Counted from the first letter of the stretch, positions 36,479 to 47,763 are shown. The stretch: DNA of 64,000 nt from Echinarachnius parma (GCA_037951105.1 JBAMJV010001364.1:1-64000); one strand, 5' to 3'. Program-made: numbers and translations. Notes: generated from the letters alone by a model not told the origin.

Positions 36479-37653
36479 GTAAAAACATATCTTTCTATAT
36501 TCGGCCATAACTTCCTGAAACGTATGGAGTGCCCCAAATTTCTTGTCATATTTGGAAATTATATGAATTGTACATATGATTTTATACATCATTTGGGTTC
36601 ATCGGATTTTCTAACCTCGTCCTATGGCACGTTGAAGTTATAAGCCATTATTTGGTTTGTGACTTTTGTACATTTATATTTAGTATACAACATTAACTTG
36701 GTCTAAAGATATATGTGAGTATTTGTCAAAGTCCACTTTAGCGACTGAAGCTATGATCTTATCATGATAACCTGGTAATAAATGACTAAGCACGCTCCAA
36801 TGAAGATATAATTCCGAAATAATACGTTTAATATGAATTGTAATGCAAACTTCGTGTTGGACTGCAAACGATTCAAACAGAGCTATGAGAGTATTCTAAA
36901 GGGAATAATTCACATTTCACATGTTTTATTAAATAAACTTGCAAATGGAATCAAAACCAACCAGAACCCTCGCAATGTGTCACTTCGTGAAGTACCTATA
37001 CTCAAGTATATCCTTAGATGCATACCTTTTTCATACCTTTTCGTCAACAAGTTGACGTGCCATTATCCATGTTTCAGTTTTCGTTCGGTTCTGATTCAAA
37101 ATATAAATATAGTTTCCATAAGTATGTCATGTTTATATATAGATACATTATATTTCCTTCTCGAGTCCAGTTAGGCACGTCTTGTAGCCACGGTAAGTGG
37201 TCACTTTAAAAGGTAAATTAATTTTCGGCTACGATTTTAAATAAAAATGTAAGGTTTACCGACTTATACATTATAGAAATGAATATCAATTTCTTATTCA
37301 TGTCTCGATCCTCATGCTCAGTCTTTGTAGGTAGTCCACCTTTGAGTTCCCTTCTCTTTCCATTGAAGAATAACAGTAGCTATACCCACACTGATCTTTG
37401 TGGAAAGATTCCTTTCTTTTTGCATCTTAAAATCTGGAAGGGTCGACTGAGAATCTTTCTCAGGGGGTATTTTGCAAAGCTTCTAAGTTAAAATAAAAAT
37501 TCTGCAATAAAAAGCTGCATCACTTCGGTGATCCCTCGCATATATCCCAAGTTGATTTATATCCTTCGGGTTTATGTCAGGTTTATAATAGCAGCTTCTG
37601 ACCTTATGAGCAATGAAAATTAAGGGGTTTCTGGGACGAATTCCGTCATAGGG

Positions 37654-37727
37654 TTTTCTATAGCTCAGTCGGTAAGAGCACCGGTCTAGCAATCCGGAGG
37701 TCTTGGGTTCGAATCCCGTTGGAATCC
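37654..37727 (+). tRNA. tRNA-Ala(AGC)-like, array unit 1
   Basis: It has a D-arm TAGCTCAGTCGGTAAGAGC (A box), an anticodon arm CCGGT-CTAGCAA-TCCGG with anticodon AGC, a variable loop AGGTC and a T-arm with GGTTCGAATCC (B box). The acceptor stem is weak: the first two pairs fail with TTTTCTA against TGGAATC. It could be a diverged gene or a tRNA-derived repeat. Copies are spaced one per unit. Confidence 0.5.
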
Positions 37728-39187
37728 CATTTTCTTTGCTCATTTTTAATCACAAAATAAGTTAGACTTACAATAATGGAAAGCCATTATTTGATTTGTG
37801 ACTTTTGTACATTCATATATTTGGTACACAACAGTAAAGTGTGTTTTAAGATATATTTCAGTATTTGGTAAGGTCCACTTTAGCGACTGAAACTATAATC
37901 TTATCATGATAACCTGGTAATAAATGACTAAGCACGCTCCAATGAAGATATAAATCCGAAATAATACGTTTAGAATGAATTTTAATGCAAACTTCGTGTT
38001 GGACTGCAAACGATTCAAACACAGCTATGAGATTATTCTAAAGGGAATAATTCACATTCCACATGTTTTATTAAATGAACTTGCAAATTGAATCAAACCC
38101 AACCAGAACCCTCTCAATGTGTCTCTTCGGGAAGTACCAATACTCAAGTATATCTTTAAATGCATAACTTTTTCTTTTGTCAAGGACATTTAATAATTAT
38201 CATTTTTGTAAAATTCAGTAAAGGTCTAAAATTTTGTGAAAAGTTTCTCTTGAATAGTTTTCATTCCGAGACAACAATTTGCTTTCGATAATTTTAATTT
38301 CAACTTAAAATATGTGTGAAACACTCCTGGGTCGTCTCCATTAAATAACAGATGGTTCACTAAGGCCGGTTCAAATTGTTTTAACCCTTTGTCAGTTTTT
38401 GGCAGTGGCAAAATAGTAAGTGCTCTCTTTGAATAAATTTTAAAATTGAACTTAAAACTACGTATTACAATACATACCTTTTTTATCAAAGTGAGGACTT
38501 TCATCTGGCTAAAGTGTTCGGGGCACGGTCCCCCAATCTCCTTGTTCCGCCGTTATATGAATGAACTTACATTTAACAAGTTGACGTGCCATCATCCATG
38601 TTTCGGTTTTAGTTCGGTTCTGATTTAAAATATAATTATAGTTTCTATAAGTATGTCATATTTATATATAGATACATTCTATTTCCTTCTCGAGTCCAGT
38701 TCGGCACACTTGTAGCCATAGTAAGTGGTTACTTTAAAAGGTAAATAAATTTTCGGCTACCATTTTAAATAAAAATGTAAGGATTACCGACTTATAAATT
38801 ATAGAAATGAATATCAATTTCTTACTCATGTCTCGATCCTCATGCTCAGTCTTTGTAGGTAGTCCACCTTTGAGTTTCCTTCTCTTTACATTGAAGAATA
38901 ACAGTAGCTCTACCCACACTGATCTTTGTGGAAAGATTCCTTTCTTTTTGCATCTTGAAATCTGGAAGGGTCGACTGAGAATCTTTCTCAGGGGGTATTT
39001 TGCAAAGCTTCTAAGTTAAAATAAAAATTCTGCAATAAAAAGCTGCATCACTTCTGTGATCCCTCGCATATATCCCAAGTTGATTTATATCCTTCGGGTT
39101 TATGTCAGGTTTATAATAGCTTCTGACCTTACCATGCTTACGAGCAATGAAAATTAAGGGGTTTCTGGGACGAATGCCGTCATCGGG

Positions 39188-39261
39188 TTTTCTATAGCTC
39201 AGTCGGTAAGAGCACCGGTCTAGCAATCCGGAGGTCTCGGGTTCGAATCCCGTTGGAATCC
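39188..39261 (+). tRNA. tRNA-Ala(AGC)-like, array unit 2
   Basis: Same as the first copy except for one T-to-C change in the T stem, which improves pairing there (CGGG with CCCG). The acceptor stem is equally weak. Confidence 0.5.
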
Positions 39262-39723
39262 CATTTTCTTTGCTCATTTTTAATCACAAAATAAAAATTC
39301 TAAGTTAGACTTACAATAATGGAAAGCCATTATTTGATTTGTGACTTTTGTACATTCATATATTTGGTATACAACAATAAAGTGTGTTTAAAGATATATT
39401 TCAGTATTTGGTAAGGTCCACTTTAGCGACTGAAACTATAATCTTATCATGATAACCTGGTAATAAATGACTAAGCACGCTCCAATGAAGATATAAATCC
39501 GAAATAATACGTTTAGAATGAATTTTAATGCAAACTTCGTGTTGGACTGCAAACGATTCAAACACAGCTATGAGATTATTATAAAGGGAATAATTCACAT
39601 TTCACATGTTTTATTAAATAAACTTGCAAATGGAATCAAAACCAACCAGAACCCTCTCAATGTGTCTCTTCGGGAAGTACCAATACTCAAGTATATCTTT
39701 AAATGCATAAATTGTTCTATTGT

Positions 39724-40407
39724 CAGTCAGGCCCACTCTCGCTTTTCCACTATTTTGAAAATGTCGATATACCGCTATTCTCTCCACGACGTCGCTAGAT
39801 GGCGCATTCATCATGGCGATCAGCTAGCGATAGTGACATGCGATAATATCGGTGATCGAACAAAAATAGAATTTTGTACAGCCTATACGGTATATACTAC
39901 CCGTATAGTTACGCGTACGGCATTCATAGAGCCGACTCGCCCTACCTAGCTACCGGGGTAGGGTCGGCATGGCCGTAGCTCTGGACGGGCCGAACGCTCG
40001 CTGCGCTAGCTAGCTGCCTCCGCGGGCTCGCTGTACGACCGATTTAAAGTAAACGGCTGTCCTTAAAGACTATGTAAAAGTCAAACCGTCAACAATTTGA
40101 AATCTAAAATCAAAGTTACGATTTCCAACGCTATTGTCTTCAAATGTTCTGGATAGATCATTGAGAAAAAATGCAAATCTGCAGATCAATTATCATTGAT
40201 TTTACGAATGAAATATTAGGATGACCTATCCAGAACATTGGCTTAAATTAATTACATAAAATCAATTGTAATAGTAGTGTGAATTCCCCCATTGACACAA
40301 CACGCATAGCTAAGTATGACGTCATGATTCATAATATGAAGGCGTTCAGGAATAGCGTTTTTCCGCTATGTTCAAGAATGGTGGAAAAACGAGAGTAGGC
40401 CTGACTG
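39724..40407. mobile_element. 684-bp insertion with 5-bp duplication
   Basis: Ends are CAGTCAGGCC and its inverse. ATTGT is repeated outside (39719-39723, 40408-40412). The other array units at this point read straight through as ATTGTCAAGG or a close variant, which is the empty site. There is no transposase. The superfamily is uncertain, since a 5-bp duplication with CAG ends does not settle it. Confidence 0.9.
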
Positions 40408-41017
40408 ATTGTCAAGGACATTTAATAATTATCATTTTTGTAAAATTCAGTAAAGGTCTAAAATGTTGTGAAAAGTTTCTCTTGAATAGTTTTCATTCCG
40501 AGACAACAAATTGCTTTCGATAATTTTAAGTTCAACTTAAAATATGTGTGAAACACTCCTGGGTCGTCTCCATTAACTAACAGATGGTTCACTAAGGCCG
40601 GTTCAAATTGTTTTAACCCTTTGTCAGTTTTTGGCAGTGGCAAAATAGTGAGTGCTCTATTTTAATTTTTTTTTTAATTGAACTTAAAACTACGTATTAC
40701 AATACATACCTTTCTTATCAAAGTGAGAACTTTCATCTGGCTAAAGTGTTCGGGGCACGGTCCTCCAATCTCCTTGTTCCGCGTTATATGAATGAACTTA
40801 CATTTAACAAGTTGACGTTCCATCATCCATGTTTCGGTTTTAGTTCGGTTCTGATTTAAAATATAATTATAGTTTCTATAAGTATGTCATATTTATATAT
40901 AGATACATTCTATTTCCTTCTCGAGTCCAGTTCGGCACACTTGTAGCCATAGTAAGTGGTTACTTTAAAAGGTTAATAAATTTTCGGCTACCATTTTAAA
41001 TACAAATGTAAGGTTTA

Positions 41018-41069
41018 CCGTGTCCGTAATGCATCAGACACGTTTAAACCGTACATAACAAAGAGCATT
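41018..41069 (+). repeat. 52-bp insert shared with 42298-42349
   Basis: This block (GTGTCCGTAATGCATC through AAGAGCATT) interrupts unit 4 of the array, where sister units read from TTACC directly to GACTTATA. An identical 52-base string occurs just beyond the array at 42298-42349. Confidence 0.85.
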
Positions 41070-41466
41070 GCCGACTTATAAATTATAGAAATGAATATCA
41101 ATTTCTTACTCATATCTCGATCCTCATGCTCAGTCTTTGTAGGTAGTCCACCTTTGAGTTCCCTTTTCTTTCCATTGAAGAATAACAGTAGCTCTACCCA
41201 CACTGATCTTTGTGGAAAGATTCCTTTCTTTTTGCATCTTAAAATTTGGAAGGGTCGACTGAGAATCTTTCTCAGGGGGGTATTTTGCAAAGCTTCTAAG
41301 TTAAAATAAAAATTCTGCAATAAAAAGCTGCATCACTTCGGTGATCCCTCGCATACATCCCAAGTTGATTTATATCCTTCGGGTTTATGTCAGGTTTATA
41401 ATAGCAGCTTCTGACCTTACGAACAATGAAAATAAAGGGGTTTCTGGGACGAATGCCGTCATAGGG

Positions 41467-41528
41467 TTTTCTATAGCTCAGTCGGTAAGAGCACCGGTCT
41501 AGCAATCCGGAGGTATCGGGTTGGAATC
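41467..41528 (+). pseudogene. tRNA-Ala(AGC)-like pseudogene, array unit 3
   Basis: The D and anticodon arms are intact, but 11 bases covering the T loop and 3' side of the T stem are deleted, removing the B box. It should not be transcribed by Pol III in the usual way. Confidence 0.7.
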
Positions 41529-42129
41529 CCATTTTCTTTGCTCATTTTTAATCACAAAATAAGTTAGACTTACAATAATGGAAAGCCATTATTTGATTTG
41601 TGACTTTTGTACATTCATATATTTGGTATACAACAGTAAAGTGTGTTTTAAGATATATTTCAGTATTTGGTAAGGTCCACTTATCATAATAACCTGGTAA
41701 TAAATGACTAAGCACGCTCCAATGAAGATATACACCCGAAATAATACGTTTAATATGAATTGTAATGCAAACTACGTGTTGGACTGCAAACGATTCAAGC
41801 ACAGCTATGAGATTATTCTAAAGGGAATAATTCACATTCCACATGTTTTATTAAATGAACTTGCAAATGGAATCAAACCCAACCAGAATCCTCTCAATGT
41901 GTCTCTTCGGGAAGTACCAATACTCAAGTATATCTTTAAATGCATAACTGTTTCTATTGTCAAGGACATTTAATAATTATCTTTTTTGTAAAATTCAGTA
42001 AAGGTCTCAAATGTGAAAAGTTTCTCTTGAATATTTTTCATTCCGAGACAACAAATTGCTTTCGATAATTTTAAGTTCAACTTAAAATCTGTGTGAAACA
42101 CTCCTGGGGGGGGGGGGGGGGGGGGTCCA

Positions 42130-42255
42130 CTCGCTAGTCATAAGGACCGCTAGTCATAAGGACCACTATTCATAAGAACCGCTAGTCATAAGGACCGCTA
42201 GTCATAAGGACCGCTAGTCATAATTTCAGAAGAGGGTCATTATTCATAAGGACCG
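42130..42255. repeat. Minisatellite, ~16-bp unit
   Basis: Seven or so units of CGCTAGTCATAAGGAC follow the G run that ends the array. Confidence 0.9.
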
Positions 42256-42297
42256 CTATTACAATATTTCGTACTTAGGAGCCGCGTTTAGGGCAAC

Positions 42298-42349
42298 CCG
42301 TGTCCGTAATGCATCAGACACGTTTAAACCGTACATAACAAAGAGCATT
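42298..42349 (+). repeat. Second copy of the 52-bp block
   Basis: Identical over 52 bases to 41018-41069; flanks are unrelated. Confidence 0.85.
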
Positions 42350-42886
42350 TCGTGAAATCGGGCCCATATTTCCCGACTCTATTGACTTTATTTTATTCCG
42401 TTTTTCATCCTATACAATTGTATAATATTGCGTTTTCCCCATAATGCATGACGAGATTGTTTGTTCAAAGCTGATAGATGGCGCGATTCAAAAATCAATA
42501 ATTACATACGGCTCTGATAAAAAGCCAAATGCCCGGAGCCGGCGGCTGAATCTGTTCGACCGCCTCGACCGTCTGGCGATTTTGTTTTGTCGAGAGCCGT
42601 ATACTATGTATATTATGGAAACATGTTGGCCAATATTTTGCCTAAATTTTTGCAAAAATGACCTTATATCGCCACCATATAATACTGGTTTATGATAAAC
42701 GGCTCGCGAGTTATTTTATTTACACGCAAGCGTAGCCATTTTCCTTAAATACTCGTGAAAGCGCGCTGGTAACCAATGCTAGTGCCGTTGCTGTATATGT
42801 GATACATTTATATGCTTCAAACTCTGCGACATCGATCTAGCTAAGACAAGTCCAAGGCCCAAAGGGCAAGGGTGACCATTAATTAA

Positions 42887-43264
42887 AGGGATCTAGTAAC
42901 TCTGTTGACATGTGCACAAAGTGATGAATGGTTGATACAATTAATATTGTTGTTATCTGATATATCCACTGGGTATTGTGTGAAAATTTCAAGTTAAATG
43001 GACGTTATATGGCCGAGTAATGAGCAAAAATGCAAAGTGATATTCACTAACTCAACGCACTGACTTTGTACACGGTTTCGACGATCCAGTGGATAATTTA
43101 ACATCTGAACACGTCAATCGTAAATATCTTTTTAACGAAAGGGAAACTCGAAAAAACGAAACCTGTCCCATGCCTTTTTTGGTAATACGAATACAATAAG
43201 GTATGGGGGAACGGCTAGAATTCCAATTGGATTTTGAGGATTTGGACAATGTTACGAAGTCCCT
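42887..43264 (+). mobile_element. TTAA-flanked MITE, family K2
   Basis: TTAA at 42883-42886 and 43265-43268. Ends are AGGGATCTAGTAAC and GTTACGAAGTCCCT. Inverted relatives lie at 54947-55326 and 57957-58155. Confidence 0.75.
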
Positions 43265-43974
43265 TTAATAGCCAATCTCGATACGGACTACGACCACGAT
43301 GATGAGACTAGGGAGAGTCATAGGCGTACATACATCACACTCACAGAGTCACAGTCATCATGGTGTGTGAAACAACGATTTTGTTGAGAAAAAGGATAGA
43401 CTTGCGTGTAAATCACCAAATGCGATCACCAGCGCGCCTTCACGAGAATTTGGGGAAAATGGCTATACGCAAATACGTAAATTAAAACAAAAAACGTGCA
43501 AACGGCTCTGGTTTCGAGCAGAGGTTGCGTGTTTTGAACAGCGCCAGCTTTTGGCTTGACAACGTCACTTTTCGTGGTAGGGGTAACACAAGAAATAGTT
43601 AATTTGTTGTCGGTATTTAAATGTATATATACAAATCGATACAACTTGAAATACTCTGAACAAGTAGTTACCAACTTTGTTGTATTGGTATCGCCAATAG
43701 AAGCATAAAGCAGCTTCCGGTTAACGAATTTTCTTTCGTATTTAAACTTGAAAAAGTTTTAATAAGAAAGCCTCCCTTGGAGCGTATCAACTTCCTATTA
43801 AGTTAATGAAATTAAAGATCATTTTCTCTTATTTATACTCGGCCATCACAGAGTGGACACAGATCACAGAAATGCACATCTGATCAACCCTTGTTAGTTT
43901 TTGCATATTATTTCAACAAAGTTAGTAGATCCTTTGAACAAGTCATGCATGAAGTTCAGATGTTTAAATCACCC
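43265..43974. other. Region upstream of the Ly6 exon, nothing found
   Basis: The missing signal-peptide exon of the Ly6 gene may lie here or further left, but I see no ATG with a hydrophobic stretch and a phase-1 donor. Confidence 0.4.
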
Positions 43975-44136
43975 ATAACTGTTGATTTATTATTCATTTT
44001 ACTGTTGAATTATCATTTCCTTTACTGTTGATCATTTATTTGACTATTGATTAATTATTTATTTTACTGTTGATTTATCATTTATTTCACCGTTGACTTA
44101 TTATTTACTTTACTGTTGATTTATCATTTATTTGTT
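43975..44136. repeat. Minisatellite at the intron end
   Basis: Imperfect ~23-base units of TTTACTGTTGATTTATCATT run up to the splice acceptor and supply its pyrimidine-rich tract. Confidence 0.85.
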
Positions 44137-44139
44137 AAG

Positions 44140-44291
44140 GTCTGGCCACAGTGGCAACTGCGTTGGACTGCTATACCTGCTCCTACACTTACCGCAACGA
44201 TGAGGATATCAGTGATTCTAACGACTGTGCCAGCCCTGGAGCTAATACCACCAACAGCCGCACGTGTTTTAATTATGGTGACGAGTGTGCA
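44140..44291 (+). CDS. Ly6/uPAR-domain protein, exon with start of LU domain 1
   Basis: First visible coding exon of a secreted or GPI-anchored three-finger protein. The acceptor is TTGTTAAG at 44139 and the donor is GCA|GTAAGT at 44291, leaving phase 0. It enters with two bases of a split codon and reads LATVATALDCYTC, where LATVATA looks like the end of a cleaved signal peptide. CYTC is the usual CxxC that opens an LU (Ly6/uPAR) domain. The exon gives four Cys sites of domain 1, ending TCFNYGDECA. The exon with the initiator Met and most of the signal peptide was not found. The fold is shared with many proteins including receptors and venom components; a GPI-type tail and two domains favour a cell-surface host protein. 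Confidence 0.8.
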
Positions 44292-44329
44292 GTAAGTACA
44301 TTCTGGTATTGCCCGTACATGCTTTTGCC

Positions 44330-44510
44330 CTATTTCATATGAGACTGCTCGAGTGCGATGAGATTTTGCTCAAATATGGTATGATTTCCTGTATAACATG
44401 TTTTTGCGCCATATTGAGATTGCTCGCATATTACAGGCTTTTGTCCAAATATGATATGAGATTGCTCGAATCAATGCGATATGATTTTGCCTGAATGTTG
44501 GTTATTGTTT
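44330..44510. repeat. Degenerate minisatellite in intron
   Basis: Imperfect repeats of ATGAGATTGCTCGAAT-like words. Confidence 0.6.
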
Positions 44511-44545
44511 ACGCTCGAATATGACCGATTTCTTTACTCCGTGGA

Positions 44546-44561
44546 GGGGGGGGGGGGGGGG
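44546..44561. repeat. 16-base G run
   Basis: Followed by a GTCTATGCCGCC word resembling a decayed hAT-like end, so possibly another remnant of that family. Confidence 0.6.
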
Positions 44562-44904
44562 ATCTAAAACCCCAAGCCTTCTACGTCTATGCCGCCGTTC
44601 GGAAATATTTGTATTTCTTGTTACAGCGCAACAAAGCAAACATGTTATACTAATATGATACAATTGCATTTACCTCATTTGTGTTTTGCATTATAGTATT
44701 CATCCTTATCCATGATACAATGAGTAATATGACTTTTTTAGAGTTTGGGGAACAACTATTTATCCGTGCTTCTACTCATTATTTTAGCATTTCCGGATTA
44801 GGATAAACTCGTTTTTATGTAGTAAGCAAAAGAGTGGCTTATCACCATCATTCAAATGATATTATATATTATTGCCGAAGTAAGCAGTTCGGGTTCCTTA
44901 AGCA

Positions 44905-46509
44905 CAGGGGCGTAGACAACGGGGGGATGAGGGGTATGCATCCCCCCACCTCACAAGGGGGGGGGGGGATGACATGTACAATCATCCCCCCAGGTTTTAG
45001 GGAAGGATATTTTTGTTTGTGTGTGTATCTGTATATGAGTGGGAAAGAAACAATTCATTGTATGAGCTTAGACTTGTTAATTCTCACGTTTAAAAAGTAA
45101 TGTATACATCCACTTTAAATTTTCGCTGCGCGCTTCGCGCGCGAACAGATTATTAGCCGCATTCAGACGATAAAAGCAAATCTCGTGGTTATCTTGTGGT
45201 TATCTTGTGGTTTGCAATTCTTAAGAATATCTTGTGGTTTGCGCTCGTTTGAACACGCACAACTCGTGGTTATCTTGTAGCCGCATTCAGACGATAAAAG
45301 CAAATCTCGTGGTTATCTTGTGGTTATCTTGTGGTTTGCAATTCTTAAGAATATCTTGTGGTTTGCGCTCGTTTGAACACGCAAAACTCGTGGTTATCTT
45401 GTGGTTTCCAAACCACGAGATTGCGCACACTGCAAAAAATGCGCAATCTCGTGGTTATCTTGTGGTAATCTTGTGGTTTGCAAACCACAAGATAACCACA
45501 AGATACTTGTAAGATTTTGCGCGCGACTGCGCGCAGTCTACTTTTTTTACCGTCTGAACACAATCAGCTTCGAGACTCGTGGTTTGGGTTGACCTCATGA
45601 CCGAGATATGCTTCCGGTGTGAAAACAAGTCAAGTGAGCGCGCGTGACCTCAAATGAGAAAGGCGCGCATGCTACTTCCGGTTTTAATTCTTAAGAATTG
45701 CAACTCTCGAGAATTGGCATCGTTTGAACACACATTTTGAAGTTCTTAAGAATTGCAATTCTTAAGAATTGCAATTCTTAAGAACTTGGCTTTCATCGTC
45801 TGAATACGGCTATTGTGTAACTTGCGTATGGTCTGGGGTGAGTATCTTTTTCTGTACCGGTCCACGTAGCTCCAGTATTAGGCTGGCATTGCTCTGGCTG
45901 CTTGTGTGACGTGCACAAAATTGCACCATTTATATAAATGCAAAATCTTCTCCGTGGGAGGGGGATACCCCCTCCCAAACCCTCCCTATTTGGCTCATAC
46001 ATAATGTGGCATATGGTTTATGTTGGAACTGTGTATGACACTAAATACAATATTTGTGTGTGCGTTGGGATACATATTTATTAGTGTGTCAATTATTTGT
46101 TTTCTTCGTGAAAATATATTTCACATTTCTGGTCGATCAAATCATAACACGCTTTCCCAGATACAGTCAATGTTAAGCCCGAATTTCCTTTCTAGGTAAG
46201 CACCAGATTGCACAATTTCAAGTCCAAAAATGCAAAAGCTCCCTACCGTGGAAGGGGGGGGGGGGGGGGACAGCCCCCTCCCACACCCTCCCCCCGCTCA
46301 GTCACTTCGCTCCCTCGCAATGTCTCACTCTCACATCTGGCTCAAAGTTAACGCGCAGCCCTGTGCACGTGGTTGGGCATGAGCCCACACAGAAAAGCGT
46401 GAGCCCCCTTAGGTTTGTGCCCCCCCCCTTAATCACAAACTGTTTCCTGCGCGCCTGGTCTCGACCATCTGAATGAATGATCTTGGCTGCGGAAAAAAAA
46501 ATTGACAAG

Positions 46510-46543
<34 letters not shown>

Positions 46544-46607
46544 ACTGAGAGGACTTTCAACAAACGGTAAATCATCCCCCAGGTGTAAGAACCTGTCTAC
46601 GCCACTG
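44905..46607. mobile_element. 1.7-kb hAT-like element in a Ly6 intron
   Basis: TIRs are CAGGGGCGTAGAC and the inverse of CAGTGGCGTAGAC, 13 bases with one mismatch. CTTAAGCA is repeated exactly outside (44897-44904, 46608-46615). CAG(T/G)GG ends plus an 8-bp duplication are classic hAT. It has G/C runs at 44957-44968, 46254-46269 and 46510-46543 (34 bases) and holds a nested TA-flanked MITE at 45156-45810. No transposase frame is present. Confidence 0.9.
45156..45810. mobile_element. TA-flanked MITE, family M, nested
   Basis: Ends GCCGCATTCAGACGAT and GTCTGAATACGGC with TA at 45154-45155 and 45811-45812. It is 655 bases against 516 for the copy at 29182. The difference is mainly a direct duplication of the left ~125 bases (second copy from about 45281). 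Confidence 0.88.
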
Positions 46608-46688
46608 CTTAAGCATATATGTCAGACGTCCCCAATACCTCAAACACGATCCTGTATTTCTAAGTGTTCTTGTATTTGTCATTTTCAG

Positions 46689-46870
46689 GTTTATGTTGAT
46701 CTCAGCTCATCCGGGTCGATGACTCTTCATCGAGGATGTCGGGATCCGGCAGATTTTTGCAAAGCATGCGAGAAAGAGAACCGCCGGAACTGCGGGAAAT
46801 GTTGTACGACCGACGACTGCAACACGGGTACTCTGGATGGTTTCGTGACTGACAATGCTCTTGCTAAGAG
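46689..46870 (+). CDS. Ly6/uPAR-domain protein, exon with end of LU domain 1
   Basis: Acceptor TTTTCAG at 46688, donor AAGAG|GTATGG at 46870. It enters in phase 0 and leaves in phase 2. It continues domain 1 with VYVDLSSSGSMTLHRGCRD and ends it with CCTTDDCN, the CCxxDxCN signature of LU domains. Counting both exons, domain 1 has twelve Cys, two more than the common ten, from an extra pair in the FCKACEKENRRNCGKCC region. After the domain comes a linker, TGTLDGFVTDNALAKR, whose last codon is completed by the first base of the next exon. That base gives AGG and keeps the frame, which supports the splice choice. Confidence 0.88.
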
Positions 46871-47642
46871 GTATGGCAAACGAGGAGGGACTAAAATGTA
46901 TATTAAACGAAGTGTTCTCATAAATTCACAATTGCATTTAAGTACAGATCATTAAATGTCATGCTATCAAACAACCATGCCAGAAGTCTGATGTGTGTCC
47001 GAAGTCCGAACAGGACTGGTCTCGAGACCAGCTCGGAGCTATGACAAGGAAAATGGGGGGTAAATTTTACATATTATGTAACGGCTATCGTGTAAGAAAA
47101 ACTATGAATATACATGTATATAAAAAACAATATTGAATAGGAAATAATTATTTGTGTTTCCATAATTCTTTAAAGTATTCTCTAATAGTCTTGTAAATAA
47201 CACCTTGCAAAATGTAAATCAATCAACAATTTTCTCAAAACGATGAAATATTTGTAATTGTTTTGAAAAGATATATCAATATTGTGTCCTTCTTTACAAA
47301 ATAATCTTCATTTCCTGAAGAAATGTGTTTTTTTAGGAGCAACATTTTCCATTAGTTATTTTAACATTAATCTAAATGGATTTGGTAACTGAATATAACT
47401 GAAATAACTTATATCGTAGTAGTTAATGTTTTGTTCTCTTTAATTGTCATTGTCCATTTTGTTTCAATTGTGTGTGGTATTCTTCAAACATATTACATCT
47501 TAGTCCTAACTTGTATATGTATTTACCTTTGTAATGTATGGACTTAATGTGAAGCAGCCTGCGGCTGATAATTGCACTCAAACACAAAGTTACCTTCCCC
47601 CTAATTAATATGTTCTATCACTCATGATTTTCGATTGTGTAG
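46871..47642. other. Ly6 gene intron
   Basis: GT at 46871-46872 and AG at 47641-47642. AT-rich, with no bounded repeat seen. Confidence 0.75.
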
Positions 47643-47763
47643 GTGCCACATGTGCGAGTACTCGGAGATCCCGGGGGTCCGCAAAGACACCGGATGCGAG
47701 CTGTCAGGATTCGACGCTGCATCCACCAGGGTCTACTCTACTTGGTGTCCTGGACTCTGCTAC
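47643..47763 (+). CDS. Ly6/uPAR-domain protein, exon with start of LU domain 2
   Basis: Acceptor GTGTAG at 47642, donor TAC|GTAAGT at 47763. It starts with one base of a split codon and ends in phase 0. It reads CHMCEYSEIPGVRKDTGCEL and ends WCPGLCY, supplying CxxC and three more Cys of a second LU domain. The exon plan (CxxC half, then CCxxxxCN half) repeats that of domain 1, as expected if the two domains arose by duplication within the gene. Confidence 0.88.

Larger units (their letters stand above)
36642..42105 (+). repeat. Tandem array of ~1.55-kb units with tRNA-like gene
   Basis: The landmark AAGCCATTATTTG recurs at 36642, 37781, 39324 and 41583. Unit 1 is about 430 bases short. Unit 3 carries a 684-bp insertion. 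The last unit ends in a 20-base G run (42106-42125). Units share a tRNA-Ala-like sequence and blocks such as ATGAATATCAATTTCTTA. Short frames conserved between units simply reflect the duplication. Confidence 0.9.

Noticed and set aside
37279..37491. Conserved short plus-strand frame in three array units
   Set aside because: Conservation follows from tandem duplication; no domain, start context or codon pattern supports a protein.
37483..37743. Minus-strand frame with GFEPKTSGLLDRCSYRLSY, repeated at 39011 and 41296
   Set aside because: It is the antisense translation of the tRNA-Ala-like sequence; such frames are a common annotation artefact.
43357..43480. Candidate signal-peptide exon for the Ly6 gene
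   Set aside because: The frame from ATG at 43361 lacks a hydrophobic core and no phase-1 donor follows.
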